Assembly (NCBI GenBank): GCA_040902105.1
Contig: JBBDXW010000074.1
Coordinates: 62,001 to 126,000 of the forward strand
Source: IDS-8 sp040902105
GTDB lineage: Bacteria > Pseudomonadota > Gammaproteobacteria > Steroidobacterales > Woeseiaceae
Direction: 5' to 3'
Length of the DNA: 64,000 nt
How positions within the stretch are numbered: the first letter of the stretch is position 1; each line of letters begins with the position of its first letter. The position numbers were made by a program, and so were the translations under genes. The notes under the pieces are model-generated. The model did no database searches, was not told the origin of the DNA, and saw only the letters and a list, made by a program, of their open reading frames with translations. This document shows positions 42,959 through 51,920 of the stretch, piece after piece.

Positions 42959-43009
42959 GTTGGAGCCCGCGAGAGCGGGCGATTCCGCCTGCGCCTCGCT
43001 CGGCGCGGA
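42959..43009. repeat. REP-like element, family B, partial
   Basis: TGTTGGAGCCCG with GCGGGCGATTCCGCC matches the left half of the family B elements at 23560 and 27032. The right arm is degenerate. It lies between the divergent MFS and EexN-like genes. Confidence 0.62.
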
Positions 43010-43092
43010 AATGCGAACTTGCGCGCACCGTGGGCGGGAACCCCGGTGGTATCATTGCGCCACACACTGGCATCTGGCTCGTAGCACCGACG

Positions 43093-43731
43093 ATGAAACG
43101 CATAACCATTGCAATCTGTGCGCTCGGCGTGCTGGCGGCCTGTGGCGAAGAGCCGCCGCCGCGTTCGGTGGCCGAGTTCCTGGAGGACCCCATACTGTTG
43201 GACGCAACCATGGTGCGCTGCGGCCAGGACCGGGACGCCACCCGGTACGACGCGGAGTGCGTCAACGCCCGGAGTGCAGTGGACCAGCTGGCGGCGGCTG
43301 CAGAACAGGCGAGACGCCAGCAGCTCGAGGCCCAGTCGGACCGGAAGCGGCAGGCGCTCAGGCGTGCTCAGGAGGCGGCTGCCGAAGCAAGGCGGCTGTC
43401 GCTCGAAGCGGCGCAGCGCCGCGAGGAGGCCGCGTACCTCGGGGTGTTCGAACCCCTGCCTGCGGACGGCGGGCAGCCGGCAACGGTTGGCCCGGCGGAG
43501 CCGGTCGACAGCGCCTCGACGGAGCTCGCAACGGAGATTCCCGCGTCTGCAGCTGCGGCCGCGCCGGGTGCTGCCGCAAGTCCTGTCGGGCAGGAATTGC
43601 AAAACGATTTGCCAGCTGAATTGCCGGATGAGATGGACGAAGCCGCGGAGCCCCGTGCGGATCTCGAAGAGGCCGATCTCGACTCGGTTCGCGAGGAACT
43701 CAAGCGCCGTCACGATGAGGGGCAGCAATAG
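43093..43731 (+). CDS. EexN-family lipoprotein
   Basis: The 212-residue protein begins MKRITIAICALGVLAACGEE, a clear lipobox. The next 45 residues (SVAEFLEDP, MVRCGQDRDATRYDAECVNARSA) match the small EexN lipoprotein motif with two conserved Cys residues. The name comes from plasmid entry exclusion, but chromosomal copies are common and no conjugation gene is here. A helical Arg/Gln/Ala-rich segment and an acidic Ala/Pro-rich tail follow, making it longer than the family norm. The ATG at 43093 is chosen for the signal peptide. Confidence 0.82.
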   Translation: MKRITIAICALGVLAACGEEPPPRSVAEFLEDPILLDATMVRCGQDRDATRYDAECVNARSAVDQLAAAAEQARRQQLEAQSDRKRQALRRAQEAAAEARRLSLEAAQRREEAAYLGVFEPLPADGGQPATVGPAEPVDSASTELATEIPASAAAAAPGAAASPVGQELQNDLPAELPDEMDEAAEPRADLEEADLDSVREELKRRHDEGQQ

Positions 43732-43776
43732 AAATGCAGTAATACCGGGCGCGCGCCACGCCGCGATCTGCCTGCG

Positions 43777-44625
43777 TCAGAAATTCTCGTACTCTTCTTC
43801 GTCCGCCTCCGGCGCGTCCGGATCGCCGATGCCGTAGGTACGAACCGCAGAGGGCGCTTGCGCTCCGCGGTTCGCGTTATCCGCTGTATTGAGCGACGGC
43901 GTGCCGCTATCGGCTCCGGCCTCCATCCCCGGCTGCGTTGGAAGCTGCCGTGTCTGTGCCGTCAAGACCTGGATAAAGTTGTTTGCAACTTGCGGTGCGG
44001 AGTTACCGGAGCTCACGAATATCTGCTCCGGAGTAATGGTCGATGAACCGTAGAAGGCGGCGTTCGCCGCCCGATCCATCGTGACGCCGGCCCCCTCCAG
44101 TGCTACACCGGCAAAAAGACCCCGGCTGCGCGAATAGGAAAACACTTCCGCCTGAAATTCGATGTCGGTTGCAACGCTGGTGTGGCGTCCGACGGGGCCC
44201 GCGGCAATGGACGCATCCGCCCCCAGCGTCAGCTTGCCCTGTGAAATGTCATCGATGCCTTCCTGGGTCTTGAATACCAGGATGATGTCTGTCGACTGGG
44301 CACCGATCTGCCAGCCGAAGCTGCCGCCCGTGAGCGTGATGAACGCCGGGTTGCTCCACGTGCCGTTGCCCTGGCGCACGACCAGGACTCCTTTACCGCG
44401 TCTTGCGCCGAGACCAAAGCCGATTTTGACCACATTCGGTATGACAGCAATGGCATACGCCCGTGACAGGAGCGCCTGCGGAACCGACTGCTCCGGAATG
44501 CGCAACAGCTGATCGATGACATCGGTCGCTGCGGCGACTCGTTCCTCTTCCGGAGTCGCGGCCGTAGCCGGCACCGAGACAGCGAATGACAGCAAAATGA
44601 TTGAAAATGCTAGGCGTATGCGCAT
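43777..44625 (-). CDS. YSC84/SYLF-domain exported protein
   Basis: The 282-residue protein has a signal peptide (MRIRLAFSIILLSFAVSVPATA) and a SYLF-type domain: ALLSRAYAIAVIPNVVKIGFGLGARRGKGVLVVR, GGSFGWQIGAQSTDIILVF and SRSRGLFAGVALEGAGV. The family binds lipids in eukaryotes; in bacteria it is secreted and poorly understood. The last 60 residues are low complexity and acidic (ending EEEYENF). It is convergent with the EexN-like gene, 45 bp apart. Confidence 0.9.
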   Translation of the reverse strand: MRIRLAFSIILLSFAVSVPATAATPEEERVAAATDVIDQLLRIPEQSVPQALLSRAYAIAVIPNVVKIGFGLGARRGKGVLVVRQGNGTWSNPAFITLTGGSFGWQIGAQSTDIILVFKTQEGIDDISQGKLTLGADASIAAGPVGRHTSVATDIEFQAEVFSYSRSRGLFAGVALEGAGVTMDRAANAAFYGSSTITPEQIFVSSGNSAPQVANNFIQVLTAQTRQLPTQPGMEAGADSGTPSLNTADNANRGAQAPSAVRTYGIGDPDAPEADEEEYENF

Positions 44626-44834
44626 GATTTTTTCCGAAAATTTCGCGAAATCTGCAGCTCTGACAGGTCTTGTCGAAGAGCGGCCCCATTTGCCGTATTC
44701 AAAGAAGTCTGTTGCTCCAACCGAGTTCCGTAACGCGGCACATGATACGCCAATTGTGCGACTCTAAGTACAGGCGATGCAGAGCCTTTCAATGCGATTA
44801 CGCAGTCAGGAATTGCCCGGTTGCATTCGCCCGA

Positions 44835-46805
44835 TTATTCGGGGAACAGGGTGCTTGTCCGCAGGTCCGTCGGCGCGAGCGGGTTGTCGGTAATCAAGGG
44901 CGGCAGCGGGCAGTCCAGTGCTGCGCAGATTGCCCGCAGGAGTTCCGCTTCGGTCAAGGTCATCCTGCGGTCGTGTCCGATCGTCGTGCTGAGTGCGTCG
45001 ATCAGGTTTTTTCTGTCGGACAAATCGATCCTCCGCAGGACGTCGAGACAGCGATCGAGTTCTGCCACGGTTTCCGTATCGCCGGGCACGTCCTCGCGGC
45101 CGGCGGCCGCCCAGCGGCCAAACTGGGCGATGCCCGCACGATACGCCTCATCGCGCGCGGCCTGGGTGTCATGGCCGTGGTCGGCAACAATGCGCAGCAA
45201 TTGCAGCGCCGCCCGCCGCGCGATGTCTTTCGACACCCGATTGGCCCTGTTCGAAGGTACGGGTCCCATCGACTGCCGAAGACCGCCGGTGAGAATCCGG
45301 TAGAAACAGAATTCGTATAAGTCTACTTCGCCGTTGGTTTCGACCAGACGGCGCACCAGGCCGATCAGGAATTGCAGTTGCGGAGCCGGCCGTCGCTTCA
45401 GTGCCGGGAAGGCAATTTCGAGCAGTGGCAGTCCGTAAGCCGGCCCCGTCTCCTGTAACAGCACGTAGTATTTTTTCACCAGCGAGGTTCTGTCCCGACC
45501 CAGTTGTTCCGTTATCAGACGCAGCTGGCGCTCGAGGTTTTCACCGCTTGTGTCCAGCACCAGGGCGAGCGTCAACAGCAGCGCGCTTTCCTGCGAGTGC
45601 GCAGCATCGTAGAGCGTCCCGGGAATAGACTGGCGAAGTTGGCGCGCGTAGCCGATCTGACGGGCATCCGGATTGCCAATCGTGTCGGAAATCGTGTTTT
45701 CGCCCGATGCTCCGGGACCTGCGAGCGTGGCGCCTGCATGGCTCGCTGCCGCTGAAAAATCCCCTCCTTCGAAAATACTTTGTCGCACGCCCTGTGGCTG
45801 CGGCAACACCGGCACAAAATCCTCCTCGCGGAACGACGGATCGAGCGCCTGGATCCGCTGGACGAGCGGCGGGTGAGTCGCGAACAGGGACACCAGTCGA
45901 CGGCTGCCCCGGGCGAACAGCATATGACTGACCTCTTCCGGGTCGGCGGCGCGGAGGTAGGAGCGCTCGGTATAGCCGCCGATTTTCTTGAGTGCGTTCG
46001 CCAGTCCCTGGCTCTGTCGGGTGAACTGGACCGCGGAGGCGTCGGCAAGCGATTCACGCTGGCGCGATACGGCCGCCTTGATCAGCCTTGCCAGGAACAC
46101 GCCGAGCCAGCCGAGGATCGAGAGACCCACGCCGACAGCCATGACCGCCGGCGCTCCACGGCTTCGACGGCTCGACATGGCTCCGCTGTGATAGCCGCCT
46201 CGAAGAACGATTCGCCCGATAATACTCAACACCATGATGCCGAACAGAACGCCCATCAGGCGGATATTGATGCGCATGTCGCCGTTCAGGATGTGGCTGA
46301 ATTCGTGCGCGATGACGCCCTGCAACTCATCACGGTCAAGAACGTCCAGCGCACCCCGGGTGACGGCAATGGCCGCATCGCCCGGTGTATAGCCTGCAGC
46401 GAACGCATTGATTCCATTTTCCGCTTCGAGAACGTAAATGTCCGGTGCCGGTACACCGGATGCGATTGACATTTCTTCGATGATGTTACGCACGCGGCGG
46501 CGCAACGGATCCTGCACGTCCGGCGGGACCTGCGTGCCGCCCATATCCGTCGCGACACGGCTGCCGCCCACCGATAAGGCCGCCGTCTTGTAAAACGTCG
46601 CGCCCAGAATAAGGAGAGCGGCAAGGACGGCGGTTACGACCAGTATGGCCGGATCCGGCGGCAGACCCGGAGTTCCAAACAAGTAAAGCGCCCCGCCCAC
46701 AATGGTTGTGACGCCCGCAACAATCAATAACGTGGCGATTGCGTAGACGACCACAAGCCAGCGCGTCGTGCGGCGGGCGCGGTCTTGTGCGTCGAAGAAA
46801 TTCAC
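44835..46805 (-). CDS. M48 metalloprotease with long C-terminal extension
   Basis: The 656-residue membrane protein has two N-terminal spans (about 17-43 and 54-70) and the zinc motif HEFSH in GVIAHEFSHILNGD, followed by further spans around 185-260 and the third-ligand region RESLADASAVQF. This is the HtpX/Ste24-like architecture for membrane protein quality control. From about residue 340 there are a further 300 mainly helical residues absent from HtpX (about 290 residues in total). It is downstream of a lemA-family gene by 73 bp, a pairing often seen for LemA and M48 proteins. Confidence 0.9.
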   Translation of the reverse strand: MNFFDAQDRARRTTRWLVVVYAIATLLIVAGVTTIVGGALYLFGTPGLPPDPAILVVTAVLAALLILGATFYKTAALSVGGSRVATDMGGTQVPPDVQDPLRRRVRNIIEEMSIASGVPAPDIYVLEAENGINAFAAGYTPGDAAIAVTRGALDVLDRDELQGVIAHEFSHILNGDMRINIRLMGVLFGIMVLSIIGRIVLRGGYHSGAMSSRRSRGAPAVMAVGVGLSILGWLGVFLARLIKAAVSRQRESLADASAVQFTRQSQGLANALKKIGGYTERSYLRAADPEEVSHMLFARGSRRLVSLFATHPPLVQRIQALDPSFREEDFVPVLPQPQGVRQSIFEGGDFSAAASHAGATLAGPGASGENTISDTIGNPDARQIGYARQLRQSIPGTLYDAAHSQESALLLTLALVLDTSGENLERQLRLITEQLGRDRTSLVKKYYVLLQETGPAYGLPLLEIAFPALKRRPAPQLQFLIGLVRRLVETNGEVDLYEFCFYRILTGGLRQSMGPVPSNRANRVSKDIARRAALQLLRIVADHGHDTQAARDEAYRAGIAQFGRWAAAGREDVPGDTETVAELDRCLDVLRRIDLSDRKNLIDALSTTIGHDRRMTLTEAELLRAICAALDCPLPPLITDNPLAPTDLRTSTLFPE

Positions 46806-46878
46806 TGGCCGAGTTCTGTCCGACTATTTGCAACCAGTCTCAGCGACGCTGCGAATCGCTGAGCGCCGCCGGACGCAC

Positions 46879-47469
46879 TCAGGTAAACGCGACCTCCGGC
46901 ACCTCGCGCTTCTGCTCGGAATCGATGTCGAGAAAACTTGCCGATTCAAACCGGAACATTCCCGCAACGATGTTGTTGGGAAAATTCTGTGCTGCGTTGT
47001 TGTATCCGAGTACGGCATCGTTGAACGCCTGCCGCGCAAACGCAACCTTGTTCTCGGTGCTGGCGAGCTCTTCCTGGAACTGCATCATATTCTGGTTCGC
47101 TTTGAGGTCGGGATACGCTTCCGCAAGTGCAAACAGCCGGCCCAGCGCACCGCCCAGCACTCCCTCCGCAGCACCGAGTTTCGCGATGGCTTCTGCGTTT
47201 GCAGGATCGGCTTTGGCTGCGTCGAGGCTCGATACCGCCACGTTCCTCGCTTTGATGACTGCGTCGAGCGTCTCCCGCTCGTGTTTCATATACCCCTTTA
47301 CCGCCTCAACCAGGTTGGGTATCAGGTCATAGCGCCTCGTGAGTTGGACGTCGATCTGGGCAAACGCATTTTTTACGCGATTTCGCAGGTTGACGAGATT
47401 ATTATAGATCGCGATTCCATAGCCGATGAGCGCGACGATTATCGCAAGGAAAATCAGAAATGACGTCAC
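46879..47469 (-). CDS. LemA-family membrane protein
   Basis: The 196-residue protein has one N-terminal span (FLIFLAIIVALIGYGIAIY) and the LemA signature NNLVNLRNRVKNAFAQIDVQLTRRYDLIPNLVEAVKGYM, then a long helical bundle. The GTG at 47469 has a strong GGGAGG nine bases upstream. LemA proteins are of unclear function, often linked to membrane proteases; the next gene here is an M48 protease. The start overlaps the divergent ApbE gene start by about 10 bp. Confidence 0.93.
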   Translation of the reverse strand: MTSFLIFLAIIVALIGYGIAIYNNLVNLRNRVKNAFAQIDVQLTRRYDLIPNLVEAVKGYMKHERETLDAVIKARNVAVSSLDAAKADPANAEAIAKLGAAEGVLGGALGRLFALAEAYPDLKANQNMMQFQEELASTENKVAFARQAFNDAVLGYNNAAQNFPNNIVAGMFRFESASFLDIDSEQKREVPEVAFT

Positions 47470-48494
47470 AATCCACCTCCCGGTTTATGCATCCCCGGCG
47501 TAAGAATAACTCCCGGCCGGCTCTAACACTAGGGAACCTCGTGCTTCTCGCCACCGTGTCGCTCGTCCCGGGTTTGACCGTCGCCGAGTGGTCGGGGGAC
47601 AGCAGGCCGCTCATGGGTACCGAGATAAGCGTAGAGCTGTGGCATGACGACGTCGAGGCCGGTGAGAACGCCGTCGAAGCAGTCTTCACCGAGATGGAGC
47701 GCATCAATCAATTGATGAGTACTTACATCGAAGACAGCCGCATCTCGTGGATCAATCGCGAGGCCGCCGATCACGCCGTGCCGGCAGGTGATGAGCTGTA
47801 CGATCTCATCGTGCGTTCGCTCGACATGTCCGTACTGACGCACGGTGCATTCGATATCACCTTTGACAGCGTCGGACAACATTACGATTTTCGGCAGGGC
47901 CTACGCCCGGATGTTGCAACAATCGAAAGGGACCTCGACCTTATAGACTACCGCCTGGTCGTGGCCGACCCATCGGATAATTCAATTCGTTTCCTGCAGC
48001 CGGGGGTGCGCATCAATCTCGGCGGAATTGCGAAAGGCTACGCGGTCGAACGCGGTGCCGGCATTCTGCGCGAACTCGGCATTCGGCACGCGATCGTCAC
48101 CGCAGGCGGCGATACGCGATTAATCGGGGACCGCCGCGGACGGCCCTGGATAGTCGGCGTCCGCGACCCGCGTAAGGATGGAGAGGTAGCGATCAGGCTT
48201 CCGCTCGAGAACGAGGCCATCTCGACTTCGGGAGATTACGAACGATACTTCGAAGAAGACGGCAAGCGCTACCACCACATCCTTCAACCGGCAACGGGCG
48301 AACCCGCCAACGGCGTCCACAGCGTAACCATCGTCGGCCCGGATGCCGTCATCACCGACGCGTTGTCGACATCGGTTTTCGTCATGGGCGTTGACCAGGG
48401 ACTGCGGCTCATCGCCACATTGCCCGATTACGAAGGCATCGTGATCGACGCCGAGGGACGCCTTTTTTATTCCGACGGATTGCGTCCCCCCTGA
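47460..48494 (+). CDS. apbE: FAD:protein FMN transferase (ApbE family)
   Basis: The protein of up to 344 residues has a signal-like N-terminus and the ApbE core: RPLMGTEISVEL, DSRISWINREA, INLGGIAKGYAVERG, and AIVTAGGDTRLIGDRRGRPWIVGVRDP, ending with the Asp/Thr metal site DALSTSVFVMG. The family covalently attaches FMN to Thr residues of periplasmic targets such as RnfG/NqrC using FAD. Target genes are not in the window. ATG at 47460 is the longest start; ATG 47487 would avoid overlap with lemA. Confidence 0.9.
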   Translation: MTSQSTSRFMHPRRKNNSRPALTLGNLVLLATVSLVPGLTVAEWSGDSRPLMGTEISVELWHDDVEAGENAVEAVFTEMERINQLMSTYIEDSRISWINREAADHAVPAGDELYDLIVRSLDMSVLTHGAFDITFDSVGQHYDFRQGLRPDVATIERDLDLIDYRLVVADPSDNSIRFLQPGVRINLGGIAKGYAVERGAGILRELGIRHAIVTAGGDTRLIGDRRGRPWIVGVRDPRKDGEVAIRLPLENEAISTSGDYERYFEEDGKRYHHILQPATGEPANGVHSVTIVGPDAVITDALSTSVFVMGVDQGLRLIATLPDYEGIVIDAEGRLFYSDGLRPP

Positions 48495-48863
48495 AGAACG
48501 CCTGTAAAGCAAGTCCGATGAGCTAACGCGCTTTCATGCATGCCCGACCGCCGCAGGGCGGCACCGGGCATATTCCAGTCGCTCAAACACGGGAAACTCG
48601 CTGGGTGGAACACGCCCGGCACCGCCCTGCTTGTGCCATCGACAGTCGCCACGTTTTTCCGTGCAGAACTCGCAATAACTGCACTGGCCAACAATCTGTT
48701 TATACACAGATTTCGACCCCGCTCTTGCCATCGCTGTAGCAACATTCGTCGCTGTACGGAGACGCCTTGTGTTGAGGCCGGAGCGGTCATTTGTGACGAT
48801 GGTCACGGCCCCAACCGGACCTGGACTGTCACTATCGCGAGAGCGACAAAAAGGGACGCGGCT
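48495..48863. other. 369-bp intergenic region with hairpin and dyad
   Basis: No gene is supported. A hairpin at 48540-48571 pairs ATGCCCG with CGGGCAT and CCGCC with GGCGG around a GCAG loop; it may end apbE transcription. A 7-bp dyad, AATCTGT at 48693-48699 and ACAGATT at 48706-48712 with six bases between, may be an operator for the downstream tlpA-led operon. Confidence 0.45.
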
Positions 48864-49376
48864 ATGAAGGGATTGAGATTCGCATTACTCGCTGTTGTGC
48901 TCGCGGCTGTGCCCGGATTGTTTGCCGGCACCGGCCTCGCGTCGTCCGGCCTTGCCGGTCAGGACGCGCCGGATTTTGTCTTGAAAAGTGCGGGCGGCAC
49001 GAACATACGTTTGAGCGAGCATCGCGGCAACGTCGTCATGGTCAACTTCTGGGCAACCTGGTGCGGGCCCTGCCGCCAGGAGATGCCGCTGCTCGACGAT
49101 CTCTTTGTTCGTTACGAACGGGTGGGGTTCAGTCTGCTCGGCGTCAACATCGACGACGACTCCAGTCGCGCAATGGAAATGGCCGAAGAGCTGGGTGTCA
49201 CGTTTCCGGTGCTGTTCGACGAACGCAAAGAGGTCAGCAAGCTTTACCAGGTCGAGGCCATGCCCGTCACCGTCCTGATCGACCGGGAAGGCACCATTCG
49301 TCACGTCCATCTCGGATACAAGCCAGGCTACGAGGAAAAATATCTTACCGAGATTCGCTCGCTGCTGCGCGAGTAG
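48864..49376 (+). CDS. TlpA/ResA-like periplasmic thioredoxin
   Basis: The 170-residue protein has a signal peptide (MKGLRFALLAVVLAAVPGLFAG) and a thioredoxin fold with WATWCGPCRQEMP; the CGPC active site and the cis-Pro in EAMPVTV are present. Such proteins reduce periplasmic disulphides, often for cytochrome c maturation. The ATG at 48864 follows AGGGA. It is 56 bp upstream of the TPR/TolQ/ExbD operon and may be its first gene. Confidence 0.9.
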   Translation: MKGLRFALLAVVLAAVPGLFAGTGLASSGLAGQDAPDFVLKSAGGTNIRLSEHRGNVVMVNFWATWCGPCRQEMPLLDDLFVRYERVGFSLLGVNIDDDSSRAMEMAEELGVTFPVLFDERKEVSKLYQVEAMPVTVLIDREGTIRHVHLGYKPGYEEKYLTEIRSLLRE

Positions 49377-49432
49377 CGGAACGGCGCGGGTTGACCTTGG
49401 CCGGCGCAAGGGAACGGGGCAGGAGTACAATT

Positions 49433-50041
49433 GTGTCAGAAAAACGGATCTTGAAGCGAACCTTCGGTATTGCAGCACTCTGCGCATTTATCATTTGTGC
49501 GCAGGTTACGGCACTTGCCCAGGAACCCGTTCTCGTGGCCGCCGCCGCCGCAGCAGGCTCCGCGGACGTTGCCACTTCCCGCGAGACCGGAGAATTCCGC
49601 AGCCTCGACGAAGACGTTCAGTCCCTCAAAGAAGAAGTTCTCGCGCTCAACCGCGACCTGTTCCTGCTCGAAGAGGAGCTGCTGTTTCCGGCAAATTCCC
49701 AAGTCGCCTTTTTCATCTCGATGGACGTGGGCGAGTATTTCGAACTCGACTCCGTGAGCCTGAAGATTGACGACAAGGAAGTCGCGAACTATCTCTATAC
49801 GGAACGCGAACAGGGTGCATTGCTTCGCGGTGGCGTGCATCGCGTACACATGGGCAATCTGAAGGTCGGCGAGCACGAGCTGGTCGCCGTATTCACCGGG
49901 CACGGTCCCAATGTCCGCGACTATCGGCGGGGCGCCACAATGAACTTCAACAAGGGGATCGGCGCCAAATACCTCGAACTGGAAATCACCGATCGCATAT
50001 CGAAACAGCAGCCCGAATTCGCTTTCAAAGAATGGGAGTGA
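49433..50041 (+). CDS. Exported coiled-coil/beta protein of the ExbBD operon
   Basis: The 202-residue protein starts at GTG 49433 with AGGAG nearby. It has a signal peptide (KRTFGIAALCAFIICAQVTALAQ), a short coiled coil (SLKEEVLALNRDLFLLEEELL) and a beta-rich C-terminal part (VAFFISMDVGEYFELDSVSLKID). The beta domain looks like an immunoglobulin-like fold, but I do not recognise the family. It is 4 bp from the TPR gene, so it is part of the energised-complex operon. Confidence 0.72.
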   Translation: MSEKRILKRTFGIAALCAFIICAQVTALAQEPVLVAAAAAAGSADVATSRETGEFRSLDEDVQSLKEEVLALNRDLFLLEEELLFPANSQVAFFISMDVGEYFELDSVSLKIDDKEVANYLYTEREQGALLRGGVHRVHMGNLKVGEHELVAVFTGHGPNVRDYRRGATMNFNKGIGAKYLELEITDRISKQQPEFAFKEWE

Positions 50042-50045
50042 TCGT

Positions 50046-51920
50046 TTGCGTTGCCGTCACTCCATCACGACTGCGCTGTGGAGCCTCGCTGCCATTGCCT
50101 GCCTGTCGCAAGCTGCGGCCGGCGACGATGGAGTTCCTGAACCAGGAGTCGTCAAGGACGCGCAGTACGGAGAAATACTCTTTTATTTCTACCAGGAAGA
50201 GTACTTCCCCGCGATTGTGCGCCTGTTGGCCGCAAGGCAGCAGTCACAACTCGAGCACCACGATGACGAGTCGGAGCTTTTGCTTGGCGGGCTTTACCTG
50301 TCCTATGGGCACCATCTTCGAGCCGCGGAGATCTTTGAACGCTTGCTGGCCGGCAACGCCGCGCCCGAAATTCGTGACCGTACATGGTTCTTTCTCGCCA
50401 AGATCTGGTACCAGCGCGGTTACCTGAACGAATCGCTGAAGGCTCTCGATAACATCGAAGGTGCTCTCCCCGATGCGCTGGACGCGGAGCGGCGGATGCT
50501 GCAGGCGCAGATCATGATTGACAGCGGCGAATACGACGCGGCAATCGCACAGCTTGCGGAATGGCAGGGCAAGACGGAATGGGCGGGCTACGCGAAGTTC
50601 AATCTCGGCGTCGCTATGGTCCGCAGCGGGCGTGTCGGCGAGGCCGCGCAGATTCTCGATGCCGTCGGCAGCCTGCAGCCATACAACGAAGAACTCAGTG
50701 CGCTGCGCGACAAGGCAAACCTGGCGTTGGGTTACGCGTATTTGCAGGACGGCCAGCCGCTCGCCGCGAAGCCGCTGCTGCAGCGGGTCAGGCTTGAAGG
50801 CCCATTCTCGAACAAGGCTCTGCTCGGCGTTGGTTGGGCGGATGCCGAGACCGACGACTACCGGCGAGCGCTCGTTCCATGGATGGAGCTTCGCAGCAGG
50901 GACTTGCTGGATTCGGCCGTGCAGGAATCCCTGCTGGCGATTCCGTATGCGATGGCGAAGCTCGATTCGATAGGTCAGGCCGCGGATTACTACGTGAATG
51001 CCATCGAAGCATTCCACGAGGAAACCAACCGCATCGATCAGACGATCGTGCGTATCGAACAGGGCGCACTGATCGAGCAGTTTCTGGCAGAGGACGCGCT
51101 GCAGGCAACGGGCTGGTACTGGAAGCTTGACGAACTGCCTGCCGGCGCCGAGTCGCGTTATCTCTATCACTTGCTCGCTACCCACAAGTTCCAGGAAACG
51201 CTGAAAAACTACCGGGACGTGCGTTACCTCGCGCGGAACCTCGCAGCGTGGCAGGAGAGCATCGATGTCTTTCGCAGCATGCTGGATACGCGCGAACTCG
51301 CCTACCAGGAACGCCTGCCGGGAGCGACCGCGACCCTCGCCGCGGCGGACATAGAGGCCATGGTCGATCGAAAACTCGAGTTCGACGCGAAACTGAATGG
51401 CATCGAACAGAACAATGATTCGCTGGCCCTCGCCACCGCACGCGAGTTTGCAATGTGGGGCGAGATCGCTGCACTCGAGCGCAATCCGGCCCTGACGGCC
51501 GATATTCCCGAAGCCCGCGAGATCAGGAAGAAGATCGCACTGTTGAAGGGTGTGCTGCAGTGGGATCTCGACAAACAATTCAGCACCCGCCTGTGGCACC
51601 GCCGCAGGGACGTTCGCGAGAGCGGAGAAGCGCTCGTCGAAACGCAACGCGCAAGACGCAGCGTCGACACGACCATGCAGAAGGAGCCGCTGCAGTTCGC
51701 CGAATTCAATCGGCGGGTCGATGGGCTCCGTCCGAGGATTGATGCAATGCAGGCCAGGGTCGATGCCGTAATGGCGCGCCACAGGGAGTTCCTGCAAAGC
51801 ATCGCCGTCGACGAGCTTCAGGCACAGAAAGGACGCCTCGAGACTTACACGGTGCAGGCGCAGTTCGCACTGGCTGCGATTTACGACAGGTCATCCACGT
51901 TCGGGCAGGCGGCACGATGA
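50046..51920 (+). CDS. Exported TPR-repeat protein (1)
   Basis: The 624-residue protein has a signal peptide (cut near QAAAG) and many helical repeats of TPR/Sel1 type, e.g. GGLYLSYGHHLRAAEIFERLL and AKIWYQRGYLNESLKALDNI. The C-terminal 150 residues form long helices. It is reminiscent of TPR proteins (AglT, GltE-like) of gliding-motility-type operons. Start TTG 50046. Overlap of 4 bp (ATGA) with the next gene indicates coupling. Confidence 0.85.
   Translation: MRCRHSITTALWSLAAIACLSQAAAGDDGVPEPGVVKDAQYGEILFYFYQEEYFPAIVRLLAARQQSQLEHHDDESELLLGGLYLSYGHHLRAAEIFERLLAGNAAPEIRDRTWFFLAKIWYQRGYLNESLKALDNIEGALPDALDAERRMLQAQIMIDSGEYDAAIAQLAEWQGKTEWAGYAKFNLGVAMVRSGRVGEAAQILDAVGSLQPYNEELSALRDKANLALGYAYLQDGQPLAAKPLLQRVRLEGPFSNKALLGVGWADAETDDYRRALVPWMELRSRDLLDSAVQESLLAIPYAMAKLDSIGQAADYYVNAIEAFHEETNRIDQTIVRIEQGALIEQFLAEDALQATGWYWKLDELPAGAESRYLYHLLATHKFQETLKNYRDVRYLARNLAAWQESIDVFRSMLDTRELAYQERLPGATATLAAADIEAMVDRKLEFDAKLNGIEQNNDSLALATAREFAMWGEIAALERNPALTADIPEAREIRKKIALLKGVLQWDLDKQFSTRLWHRRRDVRESGEALVETQRARRSVDTTMQKEPLQFAEFNRRVDGLRPRIDAMQARVDAVMARHREFLQSIAVDELQAQKGRLETYTVQAQFALAAIYDRSSTFGQAAR

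Noticed and set aside
43093..43731. Conjugative plasmid entry-exclusion locus
   Set aside because: Only the EexN-type lipoprotein motif is present; no conjugation or replication genes lie nearby.
48693..48712. LexA box
   Set aside because: The CTGT and ACAG halves have a 6-base spacer rather than the 8 bases of the gammaproteobacterial SOS box, and the adjacent genes are not SOS genes.
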